NCBI RefSeq assembly: GCF_002953215.1
Contig: NZ_CP026378.1
Location: forward strand, 3,888,540-3,952,539
Length of the DNA: 64,000 nucleotides
Direction of reading: 5' to 3'
Source: Mixta calida
Lineage (GTDB): Bacteria; Pseudomonadota; Gammaproteobacteria; Enterobacterales; Enterobacteriaceae
Below, piece by piece: positions 8,658 through 19,618 of this stretch. The notes below the pieces were generated by a model that was not told the origin of the DNA, did no database searches, and was given only the letters and a program-made list of their open reading frames with translations. The position numbers and the translations under genes were made by a program. The first letter of the stretch is position 1. Every line of letters starts with the position of its first letter.

Positions 8658-9131
8658 TTGGCTGACGTTAAATATCCTGTAACGACGTTAACCCCGGCCT
8701 GTTACACCGACTCTCTGAGTTGGAGAGGGATGATATTCGGCTTCGACCATTGTCCGCAGTGGTGCATGGATTTCTCTGGGCTGAAACAGTGCCCGCCCTT
8801 GTCTCCCGCCGTAGTCAAACAGGTAAAACCTAAGCCGCTAAAACTGAATTCAGCTTTAATGGTTTCGGTTTTACCCGCTAAACCGTTTTCATTTCTTTAA
8901 AATAGTAATCAATCTATTACGCATCGCCCATTCATCGACGGAAAATATAGTTAATTTGATGCGTTGTTATTGCGTGAGCACTATTTTCCCAGAGGATAAT
9001 TAACAAGGTAACGGAAAATTCATAACTATACAGAAAAGAAAATTTAATCTTTTTAGCCGCCCATCTTGTTGAAAATCACGTTACCATTGCCATTAAAATA
9101 ACTCGCATTCGACCCGGTGTAATAATAATGG
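8658..9131. other. 474-base intergenic region upstream of the EvgA-like regulator
   Basis: No convincing gene on either strand. From about 8880 the DNA becomes AT-rich, as expected for the promoter region of the following two-component system. No operator or sigma-factor motif could be assigned. Confidence 0.6.
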
Positions 9132-9764
9132 ATGTTTATGCCCGCTATTCTTATTGTTGACGACCATCCTGCTATTTGTTTCGCGCTTAAATCCTCGCTG
9201 GAAGCGGAGGACGATCTTAGCGTAACCACGACCACCGATGGCGGAAAAGTCATGTCGCTTATTCGTGAACATCAGCCGGACTTAATTATTCTTGATATTG
9301 CCTTATTAAAACTGGATGGCCTTGATTTGCTGGCGCGCATCAAACATTACTGTCCCACCATCCGGGTATTAATCCTGTCCGGGCTGCCAGCGGAAATTTA
9401 CGCTTCGCGCAGCCGCAAAGCTGGCGCAGACGGTTTTCTTAGCAAGCAGCATTTGTTAACCGCCATCAGCGCGGTGGTGCGGCTATTACTGGATGGCTAC
9501 AACTGCTTCCCCGGCGGCAGCTTTATTGACGAAAACGCCCACTCGACGACGGAAATTGACAGCACCCAGCTGTTAGCGCGGATGTCCGATCGGGAAATTA
9601 CCGTGCTGCGTTATCTGGCGGAAGGGAAATCGAATAAAGAAATTGGCGAGCTGCTGCAACTCAGTAATAAAACCATCAGCACTTATAAAGCGCGGCTGCT
9701 GGAAAAGAGCGGCGCCGATTCATTGACGGATCTCCTCAACCAATTTAAAAACATCCCATCATGA
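9132..9764 (+). CDS. EvgA/BvgA-like LuxR-family response regulator
   Basis: 210 residues: receiver domain (about 5-120) with acidic Asp10/Asp11, phosphoacceptor Asp55 and Lys105, then a LuxR-type helix-turn-helix (about 148-205: LSxREITVLRYLAEGKSNKEIGELL, NKTISTYKARLLEK). The DNA-binding half resembles EvgA (NKTVSTYKSRLMEK). It overlaps the next gene, an unorthodox sensor kinase of EvgS/BvgS type, by 4 bases (ATGA), so the two form one operon and a cognate pair. The start may be ATG 9132 or 9138; neither has a strong ribosome site. Target genes are unknown; the neighbouring DUF1090 and usher genes are candidates only by position. Confidence 0.9.
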   Translation: MFMPAILIVDDHPAICFALKSSLEAEDDLSVTTTTDGGKVMSLIREHQPDLIILDIALLKLDGLDLLARIKHYCPTIRVLILSGLPAEIYASRSRKAGADGFLSKQHLLTAISAVVRLLLDGYNCFPGGSFIDENAHSTTEIDSTQLLARMSDREITVLRYLAEGKSNKEIGELLQLSNKTISTYKARLLEKSGADSLTDLLNQFKNIPS

Positions 9765-12700
9765 CGCCATTTTTACGTATTGCCCTCCTGCTGTGGTTAA
9801 TGGTCTTTACCGCAACCGGCGCGCCAGCGATGGAAAAGCCGGTTCATGCGCTACAGCTGCTGGCGCACAGCCAGGCGATATTATCGGATCTGACCTTAAG
9901 CAGCACGCAATGGCGCTGGTTACGTAAACATCATCACCTGACTATCGCAACCTGGACGCCGAACGTGCCGCCCTACTTTATGAACGCCGGGCGTCACGAT
10001 TACACAGGCATAACCGCTGATTATCTTGGCCTGCTGGCGGCCAATTTAAATATTACGCTGGAAATCCAGCAGTATGCCGATCGGGAAGCGGCTTTTCAGG
10101 CGGTAGAAAGCGGCGAAGCCGATCTTATCGCCTGGGCTGGCGACGAAGCGCACCATGCCGGTTTCCTGTTAAGCAAGCCCTACACCATGAATACGCCTGC
10201 CGAAGTGGTGAACTTTAGCGCCCATCCAGTTCCTCAGGAGGCGGTGCGCCTGGCGATCGACCCGGCTTACAGCGGGTCGCAGGCGATTATGCGCCGCTGG
10301 CCGCAGACGCAGTTGATACCCTTTATTTCCGCGCGTCATGCGCTGGAGGCGCTCGCCTTTCACCAAATTGATATTTTTATTGGCGACGCAACAGCCACGC
10401 AATATTTAATTAATGAATCTAACCTGAGCGATTTAAATATCCGGCGGCTGCGTCATAACGAATCGATGGGTTTTTCCTTCGCCGCCCGTCCTGATAATGA
10501 GCAGCTTATTGCGATTATTAATCAGGTGCTGGCGGCAATCCCGGCGAATATCAATGAGGATATTATACGCCGCTGGAACGGCGGCTTTATGCCGATACTG
10601 CACGATCGCCATCTTTACTTCACCTCGCTTGAGCAGAAATGGATTGAAGATAATCCCGAAATCCGCGTTTCCGTGCTGCGCGACAGCGCGCCGCTGAGCA
10701 TTTATGACAGTAAAAAAAATTTGCATGGCGTTACGGCGGATATTTTAAAGGCGATCGGTCTGCGCACCGGCCTCAGGTTTGTTATTCAGCCGTATGACAA
10801 TATTGAGGAGATGGTCGCCGCCGTTAAGAACGGCCACAGCGATATAGTGGCCAGCCTGAATCTGGATAGCGCCAGCCAGGCTAATCTGTTAACCACCCGC
10901 AGCTGGCTGTTCAACTCATGGGTTATGGTGGAACGCCATCCTTCTCTTTCGCTGCCCGCCACGCAGCGGGTGATGATGTTAAAGGGCGACAACGTCGATT
11001 TCAGCGCCGAGCCCAGTCTGCAAAAAATGCGTCTCCTCTATGCCGATACGTTGCCGGAAGGGCTGGAGGCGGTCGCAAAAGGCAAGGCAGACGTCATGAT
11101 CCTGCCGTTGATCAACGCGAATTTTTACGTCTCGCGTTTATATGCTGACAAATTGCGCATTATTAAAAGTCTGGAGAGCGATCCAGCGCGTTTTACGCTG
11201 GCGGTTTCCGCCAGTAACTATCCGCTGGCCACGATTCTTGATAAAGCCCTGCTGAATATCGCCCCGGAAGATTTGCAGCTAACGGTGCGAAAATGGCACA
11301 GCAACACCAATCTGCCTGCCGGCAGCCAGGAGGCGCTTAAAACAACGCCTAACCAAACCGTTTTCTGGTCTGCGATTGCTGCTGCTGGCGCGCTGCTTGT
11401 GCTGCTGATGGTGCTGCTGTGGCGTTACCGACAGCGGCGCCTGCCCATTCAGCAGCACCTGTTGGATGCGATTCCCGTCCCGCTGTTTATGACCGATCTC
11501 AACGGCCTTCTTACCTGCGCGAACAGCGCCTTTGCCGAGGCGCTGGATATCGATATTAACGCGCATCGTGGCGACGCGGTGCAGGCATTAATGGCGCGCG
11601 GCGGGCTGTATGAGGAAGGCGCCCTGAAAGAAGGCGTAACCCTCTGGCAAACCCTGCTGCAAAACAATGCGCTGGGCTATGGCTACGTCGGCGGCTGGCA
11701 GGATATGCGAGAACATCAGCAAATTTTAAAGCAGCTGCGGCAGGCCAAGCATTCCGCAGAGAAAGCCAGCCGGGTAAAAACCACGTTTCTCGCGTCGATC
11801 AGCCATGAACTGCGTACGCCGCTCAGCGCGATTATCGGCATCCTTGAACTACTGCTGCGGCGTAAACAGCTTAACGCCAGCGATCGTGACTCATTACATA
11901 TCGCCTATGACACAGCCGAATCCTTGTTGATGCTGGTCGGCGACATTATCGATGTGGCGCGCATCGAGACGGAAAGGCTGGTATTACGGCCTGAACGCGC
12001 GTCGATCCGTCCGCTGCTGGAATCGATCGTGACGATGATGGATGGTCTGGCGCGGCAAAAATCGCTGTGTTTTTCCTGTGAAATCGACGCCGACATCAAT
12101 GGCGATGTGCTGGTCGATCCGGTGCGGTTTAAGCAAATCCTGATCAATATTCTTGGCAATGCGGTCAAATTCACTACGCAGGGCCGTGTGGTTTTTCAGG
12201 CGCTGCTGGAGAAAGAGGAAGCGTCCGCGCTAAATCTCCTGCTGATTGTTCAGGACAGCGGACCGGGCATTGATACCGAGACGCAGGCGCGGCTGTTTAA
12301 GCCCTTCGAGCAGGGAGAGCATTCGCACATCCAGCAGGGCAGCGGCCTTGGTCTTTATATCTGTCGCACGCTGATCATCATGATGGCTGGCGAGCTGACG
12401 CTGGACAGCCAGCCGGGCATGGGCACCGAGGTGACGGTTCGCCTGCGTCTGCCGCGCATGTCGCCTCAGCCGATGCCGACCATGTCGCCTGCGCCGCAGG
12501 CGTCGCCCGCCGCCGCGCGACGCATTCTGGTGGTGGACGATCACGGCGCCAGCCGCCATGTGTTGATCCAGCAGCTGCACTATCTGGGTCATGAGGCGAT
12601 CGGGGCGGCGAACGGTCAACAGGCGCTCTCTCTGCTGGCCGTACAGCAGCCGGATGTGGTCATTACCGACTGCAACATGCCGGGAATGGATGGCTTTACG

Positions 12701-13219
12701 CTGGCCCGCGCCATCCGACGTGACTATCCAGAACTTATTATTTGGGGAGCGACGGCCAATAAGCAACAGTCGGTACGCGAAGCTTGCTTAAATGCCGGCA
12801 TGAACGACTGTTTGTTTAAGCCGATGCCCCTGCAAACGCTGGAAAAATTACTTAGCGCCCTGCCGCCGAACAGCGACGCAGCGTGTCGACCAGCATGGAA
12901 ATTCCCGCCGGGCCTCAATACGTCGCAGAAACGACGCTATTTTCTTGAGCTGCAGCTGGAGATGTTTGACGAAGCGCTGGCTGATATCCGCGAGGGTCAG
13001 CAAACCGGGCGCGATTTATCAGATGTCCTGCATAAGTTACGCGGCGGCCTGCTTCTGCTGGGCGCGGATGAATTGATCGATGCCTGTCAGCGGCTGGAAA
13101 AGCATCCCGATGCCGGGCAGCTGCAACAGTTTACTCAACAGCTGACGCAGCTTTCCCGCCATCTCGCGTTGGTTTACGCCGGGACTACAGACCTGTCGTC
13201 CCATCCTACAACAGGGTGA
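9761..13219 (+). CDS. EvgS/BvgS-like hybrid sensor kinase
   Basis: 1152 residues, near EvgS (1197). Domain order: signal peptide (1-23), two periplasmic solute-binding (Venus flytrap) domains (about 55-280 and 295-525), one membrane helix (about 535-557), a PAS-like segment (about 560-640), a dimerisation domain with His682 in SISHELRTPL, an ATPase domain with DSGPGID and GSGLGLYI motifs (about 830-875), a receiver with Asp970 (TDCNMPG) and a C-terminal Hpt domain with His1091 (LHKLRGG). Phosphate would pass His682-Asp970-His1091-Asp55 of the regulator. All phosphorelay residues are present. The signal is unknown; in EvgS it is mild acid and in BvgS nicotinate or sulfate. The kinase is probably cytoplasmic-membrane bound. 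Confidence 0.93.
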   Translation: MTPFLRIALLLWLMVFTATGAPAMEKPVHALQLLAHSQAILSDLTLSSTQWRWLRKHHHLTIATWTPNVPPYFMNAGRHDYTGITADYLGLLAANLNITLEIQQYADREAAFQAVESGEADLIAWAGDEAHHAGFLLSKPYTMNTPAEVVNFSAHPVPQEAVRLAIDPAYSGSQAIMRRWPQTQLIPFISARHALEALAFHQIDIFIGDATATQYLINESNLSDLNIRRLRHNESMGFSFAARPDNEQLIAIINQVLAAIPANINEDIIRRWNGGFMPILHDRHLYFTSLEQKWIEDNPEIRVSVLRDSAPLSIYDSKKNLHGVTADILKAIGLRTGLRFVIQPYDNIEEMVAAVKNGHSDIVASLNLDSASQANLLTTRSWLFNSWVMVERHPSLSLPATQRVMMLKGDNVDFSAEPSLQKMRLLYADTLPEGLEAVAKGKADVMILPLINANFYVSRLYADKLRIIKSLESDPARFTLAVSASNYPLATILDKALLNIAPEDLQLTVRKWHSNTNLPAGSQEALKTTPNQTVFWSAIAAAGALLVLLMVLLWRYRQRRLPIQQHLLDAIPVPLFMTDLNGLLTCANSAFAEALDIDINAHRGDAVQALMARGGLYEEGALKEGVTLWQTLLQNNALGYGYVGGWQDMREHQQILKQLRQAKHSAEKASRVKTTFLASISHELRTPLSAIIGILELLLRRKQLNASDRDSLHIAYDTAESLLMLVGDIIDVARIETERLVLRPERASIRPLLESIVTMMDGLARQKSLCFSCEIDADINGDVLVDPVRFKQILINILGNAVKFTTQGRVVFQALLEKEEASALNLLLIVQDSGPGIDTETQARLFKPFEQGEHSHIQQGSGLGLYICRTLIIMMAGELTLDSQPGMGTEVTVRLRLPRMSPQPMPTMSPAPQASPAAARRILVVDDHGASRHVLIQQLHYLGHEAIGAANGQQALSLLAVQQPDVVITDCNMPGMDGFTLARAIRRDYPELIIWGATANKQQSVREACLNAGMNDCLFKPMPLQTLEKLLSALPPNSDAACRPAWKFPPGLNTSQKRRYFLELQLEMFDEALADIREGQQTGRDLSDVLHKLRGGLLLLGADELIDACQRLEKHPDAGQLQQFTQQLTQLSRHLALVYAGTTDLSSHPTTG

Positions 13220-13320
13220 GGAAGCCTGCGTATTGCTATGAACGGACCAGACCTTTAACCTGACGCCACTTACGGATAAGTCCGCAAGCATTAAAAAATT
13301 TTTCTATACAAGGAGTTACC

Positions 13321-13749
13321 ATGAAAAAGTTAACAGTTCTCGCCGCCGTATTAATGACTGGCATGATCAACATGGCTCATGCGCGAGTCGAAGATTGCGC
13401 CACCAAACGTGCCGCACTGGAAAAAGAAATCAGCATCGCTCAGCATTACGGCAACACGGCGAAGGTCAACAGTCTGAAGCATGCGCTGGCAGAAGTTAAA
13501 GCACACTGCACCGACGCGACCGTATTGGCCAAAGCACAAAAAGAAGTCACCAAGCTGGAGAAAAAACTGGCTGAAAAACAGAGTGATATCCGTGAGGTTC
13601 AGGCTGACCTGCGTGAAGCCCAGGCGCGTGGTAAAAAAGACAAAATCGCAAAATATCAGCGTAAGCTGAGCGAGAAAAAGGCTGATTTACAGGAAATTCA
13701 GCAGAAGCTGAACCAGGCGCGCGCTGACCTGGCTGCGCTGCAAAAATAA
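13321..13749 (+). CDS. DUF1090 family periplasmic protein (YqjC-like)
   Basis: 142 residues with a clear signal peptide (MKKLTVLAAVLMTGMINMAHA) and then a highly charged, predicted helical or coiled-coil body rich in Lys, Glu and Gln (KLEKKLAEKQSDIREVQADL). The pattern, two cysteines and length match the DUF1090 family (E. coli YqjC, 122 residues); no biochemical function is established. A strong ribosome site (AAGGAG) precedes the ATG, and the gene has its own rho-independent terminator, so it is probably monocistronic, about 100 bases after the sensor kinase gene. Confidence 0.85.
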   Translation: MKKLTVLAAVLMTGMINMAHARVEDCATKRAALEKEISIAQHYGNTAKVNSLKHALAEVKAHCTDATVLAKAQKEVTKLEKKLAEKQSDIREVQADLREAQARGKKDKIAKYQRKLSEKKADLQEIQQKLNQARADLAALQK

Positions 13750-13765
13750 CTTTTTCTTTGCAACA

Positions 13766-13792
13766 AACGGAAGCGAAACGCTTCCGTTTTTT
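13766..13792 (+). terminator. Strong rho-independent terminator after the DUF1090 gene
   Basis: AACGGAAGCG, AAA loop, CGCTTCCGTT, then a T-run. It lies ahead of the usher ATG (13815). A longer open frame from 13758 would run through this hairpin, which argues for the ATG start of the usher. Confidence 0.92.
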
Positions 13793-13814
13793 ATGGCTTC
13801 GTTTTCTGTCCCTG

Positions 13815-15977
13815 ATGAAATTTTGGTTACTGAACTTTTTACTCTTAAGCTTTGCTTGCTGCTATTCCGCCAGCGCTGCTCAACCGCTCTGGGTGATAGT
13901 CAATAACAACTATAAAGGGCAGATATCTCTGGAAACAGATAATGACTGGCCCTGTCTGCAACAGGATTTGCTGGAAGAATGGGGCGTCAAATTAAAGGCA
14001 CTGCCTGTAAACGGTTGGACCGCGCATGGCTGCCTTTCCAGGGCCAGCTTCGAACTGTTGCATATCCAATCCTGGTATCAACCCTCTGCGGCGCTCCTGA
14101 CCCTTCTTATCCCGAAAGCCCTCATCAATCCACGACAAAGCGGCGTCAGTACCAGCCGCTGGGATGAAGGCATCAATGCATTTTTTACCAACTATCGCGC
14201 CAGCTATGCCAACAACCAAAGCGATAGCCCCTATGCGGATACCGGCGATAGCTTTAACCTCGAACTGGATAACGGCATTAACTACGGCCCATGGCGCCTG
14301 CGCTATCAGAATACCTTCTGGCGCGACGTGGAAGGCAAACATGGCGTTTACAGCCGTAAAGCCAGCCTCTATCGCAGCATCAATAGCTGGCGATCGCAGT
14401 TTCTGGCAGGCGACAGCGATACAACGGATACCTTATTCGACGCCCTTCCGTTCCGCGGCATCACGCTGGTAACGGACGAGTCGATGTTCCCCGATAGCTG
14501 GCGACCTTTCTCGCCCTGGATCAACGGCTATGCCAGAAGCCATGCGGAAGTCACCATCAGTCAGAACGGTATGACGGTATATCGACTCCACGTGCCGCCT
14601 GGCCCCTTCGTTATCCGGGACTTTTATCCGCCGGACAACAACGGCACCCTACAGTTAACGGTAAAAGAGAGCGACGGAAGCGAATCAAGCCGCTATCTCC
14701 CCTGGTCGGCCATGCCCGCACTGGTGCATAAAGACAATTACAGCTATGAGCTGGTCGCCGGACGCTATCGTCCCCAGTACAACGGCGATACGGATAAGCC
14801 CGCTTTTTTACAGGCCAGCCTGGCGCAGGGCGTCTCCTCTACCCTGACGCTTTACAGCGGAATGCAGTACGCCGATCGCTATGTCAGCTATATAGCTGGC
14901 GCAGGCTTAAACTTTCATGAGCTGGGATCGTTTTCCACCGATGCGACCTGGGCGCGCTATACCTCTTACGCGGAGAATTATCGGGGAAGCGTCTGGCGAC
15001 TGCGTTACACCCGAACCTTTTTCAGCAGCGGAACTCACTTTAGCGCCCTGTTACGCTATTATCCTCAGGGCCAACATTATCGCTCACTGGAGGAGAAAAT
15101 CACCCAACCTTCCAGCAACGATGACTGGCTGTTTGATGACAGCAAAAACCGTCTTCTGACCCAGCAGTACTGGCTTAACCACTATATTGCCGAAGATAAA
15201 AGCCTGAGCCTGCAGTACACGCAGCAAACCTGGCGACGCCTGTCCGGGCACCGCCGCGATATGTCACTGAGCTATCAGGCCAACGTCGGAGATTGGGATA
15301 TCAGCCTGTGGCTGGGACGCTCGCGCCAACCGGACAGCCGCAGCGAAACCACGCTGGGCCTCACGCTCAGCCTGGCGCTGCCGAGCATACCCGGCTTCGG
15401 CTCGCCCAGTCTGGACTATAGCCATAATCTTGCCAGCCATTCTCCGCCCAGCCAGGAGATCGGCCTGAGCGGCTTCGCGTTATCGGATTACAGCCTGAGT
15501 TACGATCTGTCAACGACGCACAATCCCCATGCCGACGAGCAATATAATGCCTCACTTGGCTATCACTATAACGCTGGCGAGAGTACCGTCAGCGTTTATC
15601 GGGAAGGCGGTTCACGCGAACGGCGTATTGACGTTCACGGCGCGGTGCTGGTACACAGCAACGGCATTACGCTCGGACAGGAGATGAGCGATACCATGGC
15701 ATTGATCGTGGTGCCCGATTCGCCCGGTATCGGCAATTATCAACAGTTTGGCGTGACCACCAACGCGAAGGGCGAAGCGCTGGTGGGTTATCTGGTTCCC
15801 TGGCGCGTTAACCGTCTGACGTTGGATAGCGGCAATATGCCGGAAGGTTTGACGCTGCCAATGACGGAACGCGGCGTCGTGCCCACGAAAGGCGCCATTG
15901 TGAAAGCGATATTCTTGCCTGCGGAGAAAAGCCAGGCGACGGAAAAAGCGGATACAGAGGAAAAGGCACCGGAATAA
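13815..15977 (+). CDS. Orphan fimbrial usher lacking the C-terminal domain
   Basis: 720 residues from ATG 13815 (signal MKFWLLNFLLLSFACCYSASA); the in-frame region upstream is occupied by a terminator. It resembles FimD-type outer membrane ushers: an N-terminal domain (about 20-110), a beta-barrel, and a plug domain around 230-300 (AEVTISQNGMTVYR, VPPGPFVIRDFYPP), then barrel strands and the start of the C-terminal domains (PDSPGIGNYQQFGVTTNAKGEALVGYL, GAIVKAIFLP). It ends at an acidic tail (EKADTEEKAPE). Typical ushers are 800-880 residues and end in a second C-terminal domain that is missing here. No chaperone or pilin gene is near. It may be a decayed usher or a barrel turned to another task. 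The ribosome site is poor. Confidence 0.85.
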   Translation: MKFWLLNFLLLSFACCYSASAAQPLWVIVNNNYKGQISLETDNDWPCLQQDLLEEWGVKLKALPVNGWTAHGCLSRASFELLHIQSWYQPSAALLTLLIPKALINPRQSGVSTSRWDEGINAFFTNYRASYANNQSDSPYADTGDSFNLELDNGINYGPWRLRYQNTFWRDVEGKHGVYSRKASLYRSINSWRSQFLAGDSDTTDTLFDALPFRGITLVTDESMFPDSWRPFSPWINGYARSHAEVTISQNGMTVYRLHVPPGPFVIRDFYPPDNNGTLQLTVKESDGSESSRYLPWSAMPALVHKDNYSYELVAGRYRPQYNGDTDKPAFLQASLAQGVSSTLTLYSGMQYADRYVSYIAGAGLNFHELGSFSTDATWARYTSYAENYRGSVWRLRYTRTFFSSGTHFSALLRYYPQGQHYRSLEEKITQPSSNDDWLFDDSKNRLLTQQYWLNHYIAEDKSLSLQYTQQTWRRLSGHRRDMSLSYQANVGDWDISLWLGRSRQPDSRSETTLGLTLSLALPSIPGFGSPSLDYSHNLASHSPPSQEIGLSGFALSDYSLSYDLSTTHNPHADEQYNASLGYHYNAGESTVSVYREGGSRERRIDVHGAVLVHSNGITLGQEMSDTMALIVVPDSPGIGNYQQFGVTTNAKGEALVGYLVPWRVNRLTLDSGNMPEGLTLPMTERGVVPTKGAIVKAIFLPAEKSQATEKADTEEKAPE

Positions 15978-16014
15978 CGTCGTCGATTATTGGACCTATT
16001 CCGGGCGCTGCGCG

Positions 16015-16362
16015 TCAGGGGCACTTATAAACCTGGCCGGTCATCTTGCTGTCGAGCGGCGCGAAGCTTGACCAGATATTCTGCGTCGGGCTGGTGGCGC
16101 CGTAAATCACGTTGCCGCCCATTTCTGCCGCACGGTTGCGCAGATCGTTGGCCGCGCCGCGCAGGGAGCTGTTTTCGCCGCCGGCGCCGCTCAGCCAGTT
16201 GCTTTGGCTGCCGGTGATCTCGCCCAGTAACTGACACGTCTGAGCCGGTTGCTGATCGGTAAAGGTGACGCGCTGCCCGGCCGCACTCAGATCTTTAGAG
16301 GTGCTACACCCCGCCAGCAGCAGCGCTGCCGCAGAAAGCCCCAGCAAGACATTAATCCGCAT
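16015..16362 (-). CDS. yjeI: DUF4156 lipoprotein YjeI
   Basis: 115-residue lipoprotein: signal MRINVLLGLSAAALLLAG followed by the lipidated cysteine, then a small globular part with LRGAANDLRNRAAEMGGNV and QVYKCP shared with E. coli YjeI, which lies beside groEL in E. coli too. The start is ATG 16362 with GAGGAA 5 bases upstream, better than the ATG four codons earlier. The function is unknown; family members are exported lipoproteins. It is convergent with the usher. Confidence 0.9.
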   Translation of the reverse strand: MRINVLLGLSAAALLLAGCSTSKDLSAAGQRVTFTDQQPAQTCQLLGEITGSQSNWLSGAGGENSSLRGAANDLRNRAAEMGGNVIYGATSPTQNIWSSFAPLDSKMTGQVYKCP

Positions 16363-16496
16363 ATTATTCCTCATTTATTATCGTCAGTATCCGGCAGAAG
16401 CGTATCAGAAAAGGCTGCGTTTTCTTAAACATCCCTTGCCACAAAACGTTCAGTTTATACCTGCGCGTTTACTTATACCTTTTTCAGCGCCAAAAG

Positions 16497-16528
16497 AAAA
16501 ACCCCCCGCCATTTCTGACGAGGGGTTT
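16497..16528 (-). terminator. Terminator of the groSL operon
   Basis: On the minus strand AACCCC... pairs with ...GGGGTT, followed by TTTTT (A-run at 16497-16501 on the plus strand). It begins about 25 bases after the groEL stop. Confidence 0.82.
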
Positions 16529-16553
16529 TCAGACTTAGCAGGTCAGGGGGCGA

Positions 16554-18212
<1,659 letters not shown>

Positions 18213-18244
18213 TTAAATTCGTATGTTCGATGGATTTCGCGTAA

Positions 18245-18538
18245 TCAGGCTTCAACGATTGCCAGAATGTCGCTTTCAGAGATAATCAGAACTTCTTCGT
18301 TGTCGATCTTCTCGGTTTTAGCGCCGTAACCTTCGCTGAAAATCACAACGTCGCCCACTTTCACATCCAGCGGCTTCACGCTGCCGTTTTCCAGGATGCG
18401 ACCATTGCCCACAGCCAACACTTCACCGCGCGTAGATTTACCTGCTGCGGAGCCGGTCAGAACGATGCCGCCAGCAGATTTGGATTCAACTTCTTTACGC
18501 TTGACGATAACGCGATCGTGCAATGGACGAATTTTCAT
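18245..18538 (-). CDS. groES: Co-chaperonin GroES
   Basis: 97 residues, the E. coli length, starting [14 protein letters not shown]. The heptameric lid of GroEL; the mobile-loop region ([19 protein letters not shown]) is intact. The start at 18538 has AAGGAG upstream; in-frame codons further upstream are not used in relatives. First gene of the groSL operon. Confidence 0.98.
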   Translation of the reverse strand: MKIRPLHDRVIVKRKEVESKSAGGIVLTGSAAGKSTRGEVLAVGNGRILENGSVKPLDVKVGDVVIFSEGYGAKTEKIDNEEVLIISESDILAIVEA

Positions 18539-18621
18539 TTGATAGCTCTCCTTTGAGAAGTCCAATCAGTCATTTTGGGATGAATGCCGGGCTTATGCGG
18601 CTTCCGGCCTCGTGGCTCAAG

Positions 18622-18653
18622 AGATAGGGACAGCGGCAAGCGCTTTCAAGGGG
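18622..18653 (-). promoter_or_regulatory. Sigma-32 heat-shock promoter of groSL
   Basis: Minus-strand CCCCTTGAAA, 14 bases, CCCTATCT, against the sigma-32 consensus CTTGAAA-N13-15-CCCCATNT. The -10 box ends 84 bases before the groES start. Confidence 0.87.
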
Positions 18654-18712
18654 CAAAAATAAAAAAATTTTTTTGTCCGGGATCGATGGCGCCGATTCGC
18701 TTAACAGATTGA

Positions 18713-18748
18713 AGAAAAAAGGGTGACGGCGCCAGGCCCTCACCCTTA
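18713..18748 (-). terminator. Terminator after fxsA
   Basis: On the minus strand AAGGGTGA pairs with TCACCCTT around a GC-rich loop, followed by a T-run (A-run at 18713-18720 on the plus strand). Confidence 0.85.
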
Positions 18749-18759
18749 GGTAGAAAAGA

Positions 18760-19221
18760 TTAACGATCGTGGCGATCGTCGTCATGGCCGAGACGATCGT
18801 TTTCTTTACGCTCGTACTCGCCTTCCATGGTGTAGCCGCTGTCTGGCCCGGCGCCGGGACCGCGCCAGACGCGCAGGTGCGGCATCAGCTTCAGCGTCAG
18901 GTGCTTCTGCACTGGCGGCAACAGCAGCAGCAGGCCAAGCAGGTCGGTAAAGAAGCCCGGCAACAGCAGCAGGAAGCCGGCGATAATCAGCGACACGCTT
19001 TTGATCATCTCCGCCGCCGGGCTTTCGCCCTGCGCCAGCTTCTGCTGCATCAGCATAAAGTTCTTCACGCCCTGGTTTTTCACCAGCGACACGCCGATGC
19101 AGGAGGTGAAAATCACCAGCACCATCGTCAACAGCACGCCCAGCACGTGCGCCACCTGAATAAACAGCGTGATCTCAATCCAGGCGAGTAAAAACAGTAT
19201 TAATAACGGTAACCAGCGCAC
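18760..19221 (-). CDS. fxsA: Membrane protein FxsA
   Basis: 153-residue inner membrane protein with hydrophobic segments at about 3-22, 25-45, 75-100, and a hydrophilic, His- and Asp-rich tail (GHDDDRHDR). It matches E. coli FxsA, whose overproduction relieves exclusion of phage T7 by the F plasmid; its normal role is not established. As in E. coli it lies between groES and aspA. Ribosome site AAGGAG. Confidence 0.93.
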   Translation of the reverse strand: MRWLPLLILFLLAWIEITLFIQVAHVLGVLLTMVLVIFTSCIGVSLVKNQGVKNFMLMQQKLAQGESPAAEMIKSVSLIIAGFLLLLPGFFTDLLGLLLLLPPVQKHLTLKLMPHLRVWRGPGAGPDSGYTMEGEYERKENDRLGHDDDRHDR

Positions 19222-19618
19222 CGTATTCTCCTTTAGTCGGGCCGCCGCGCCTGCTGCGCAGCGGCGGTATGCTGTACGGGATGCTACCCGAACGCGTCCT
19301 GGCTCGCGGCGCGTTTTACGCCGCGTAACGCCCGGCGGCGCGGATAAGTTACAGAGATGGGTGCCCGCGCGCTATTTTTCAACCATCGCGGCGGATTTTC
19401 CCCCTTTTCGATCCTTTTGGGATTATGATCACATCATGGAGCGAGTAATGCGCCGTTATCTGTCCGAATTGCGATCTTTGGTCAGAAATTTCCACCGCTT
19501 CAGCCTATGATCGGGCAGCCGGACTGACGGTAGTCAACATTTCGGCACTGGCTTTATACGACACTATAAACACATCAGCTGTAACGATGTCACCGGTAGC
19601 TCTAACAAGAAGGTTCCC
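19222..19618. other. fxsA-aspA divergent intergenic region
   Basis: About 400 bases holding the aspA promoter. GC-rich at the fxsA side, AT-richer near aspA. A half CRP-like element (TGATCACAT, near 19425) is present but no full CRP or FNR site was found. A 24-codon frame at 19436-19510 (MERVMRRYLSELRSL...) was seen; it is too short to support alone. Confidence 0.45.

Noticed and set aside
8376..8900. 174-codon frame overlapping the end of epmB and the gap after it
   Set aside because: Most of it is a shadow of epmB, and the part beyond crosses the perfect hairpin at 8628-8657.
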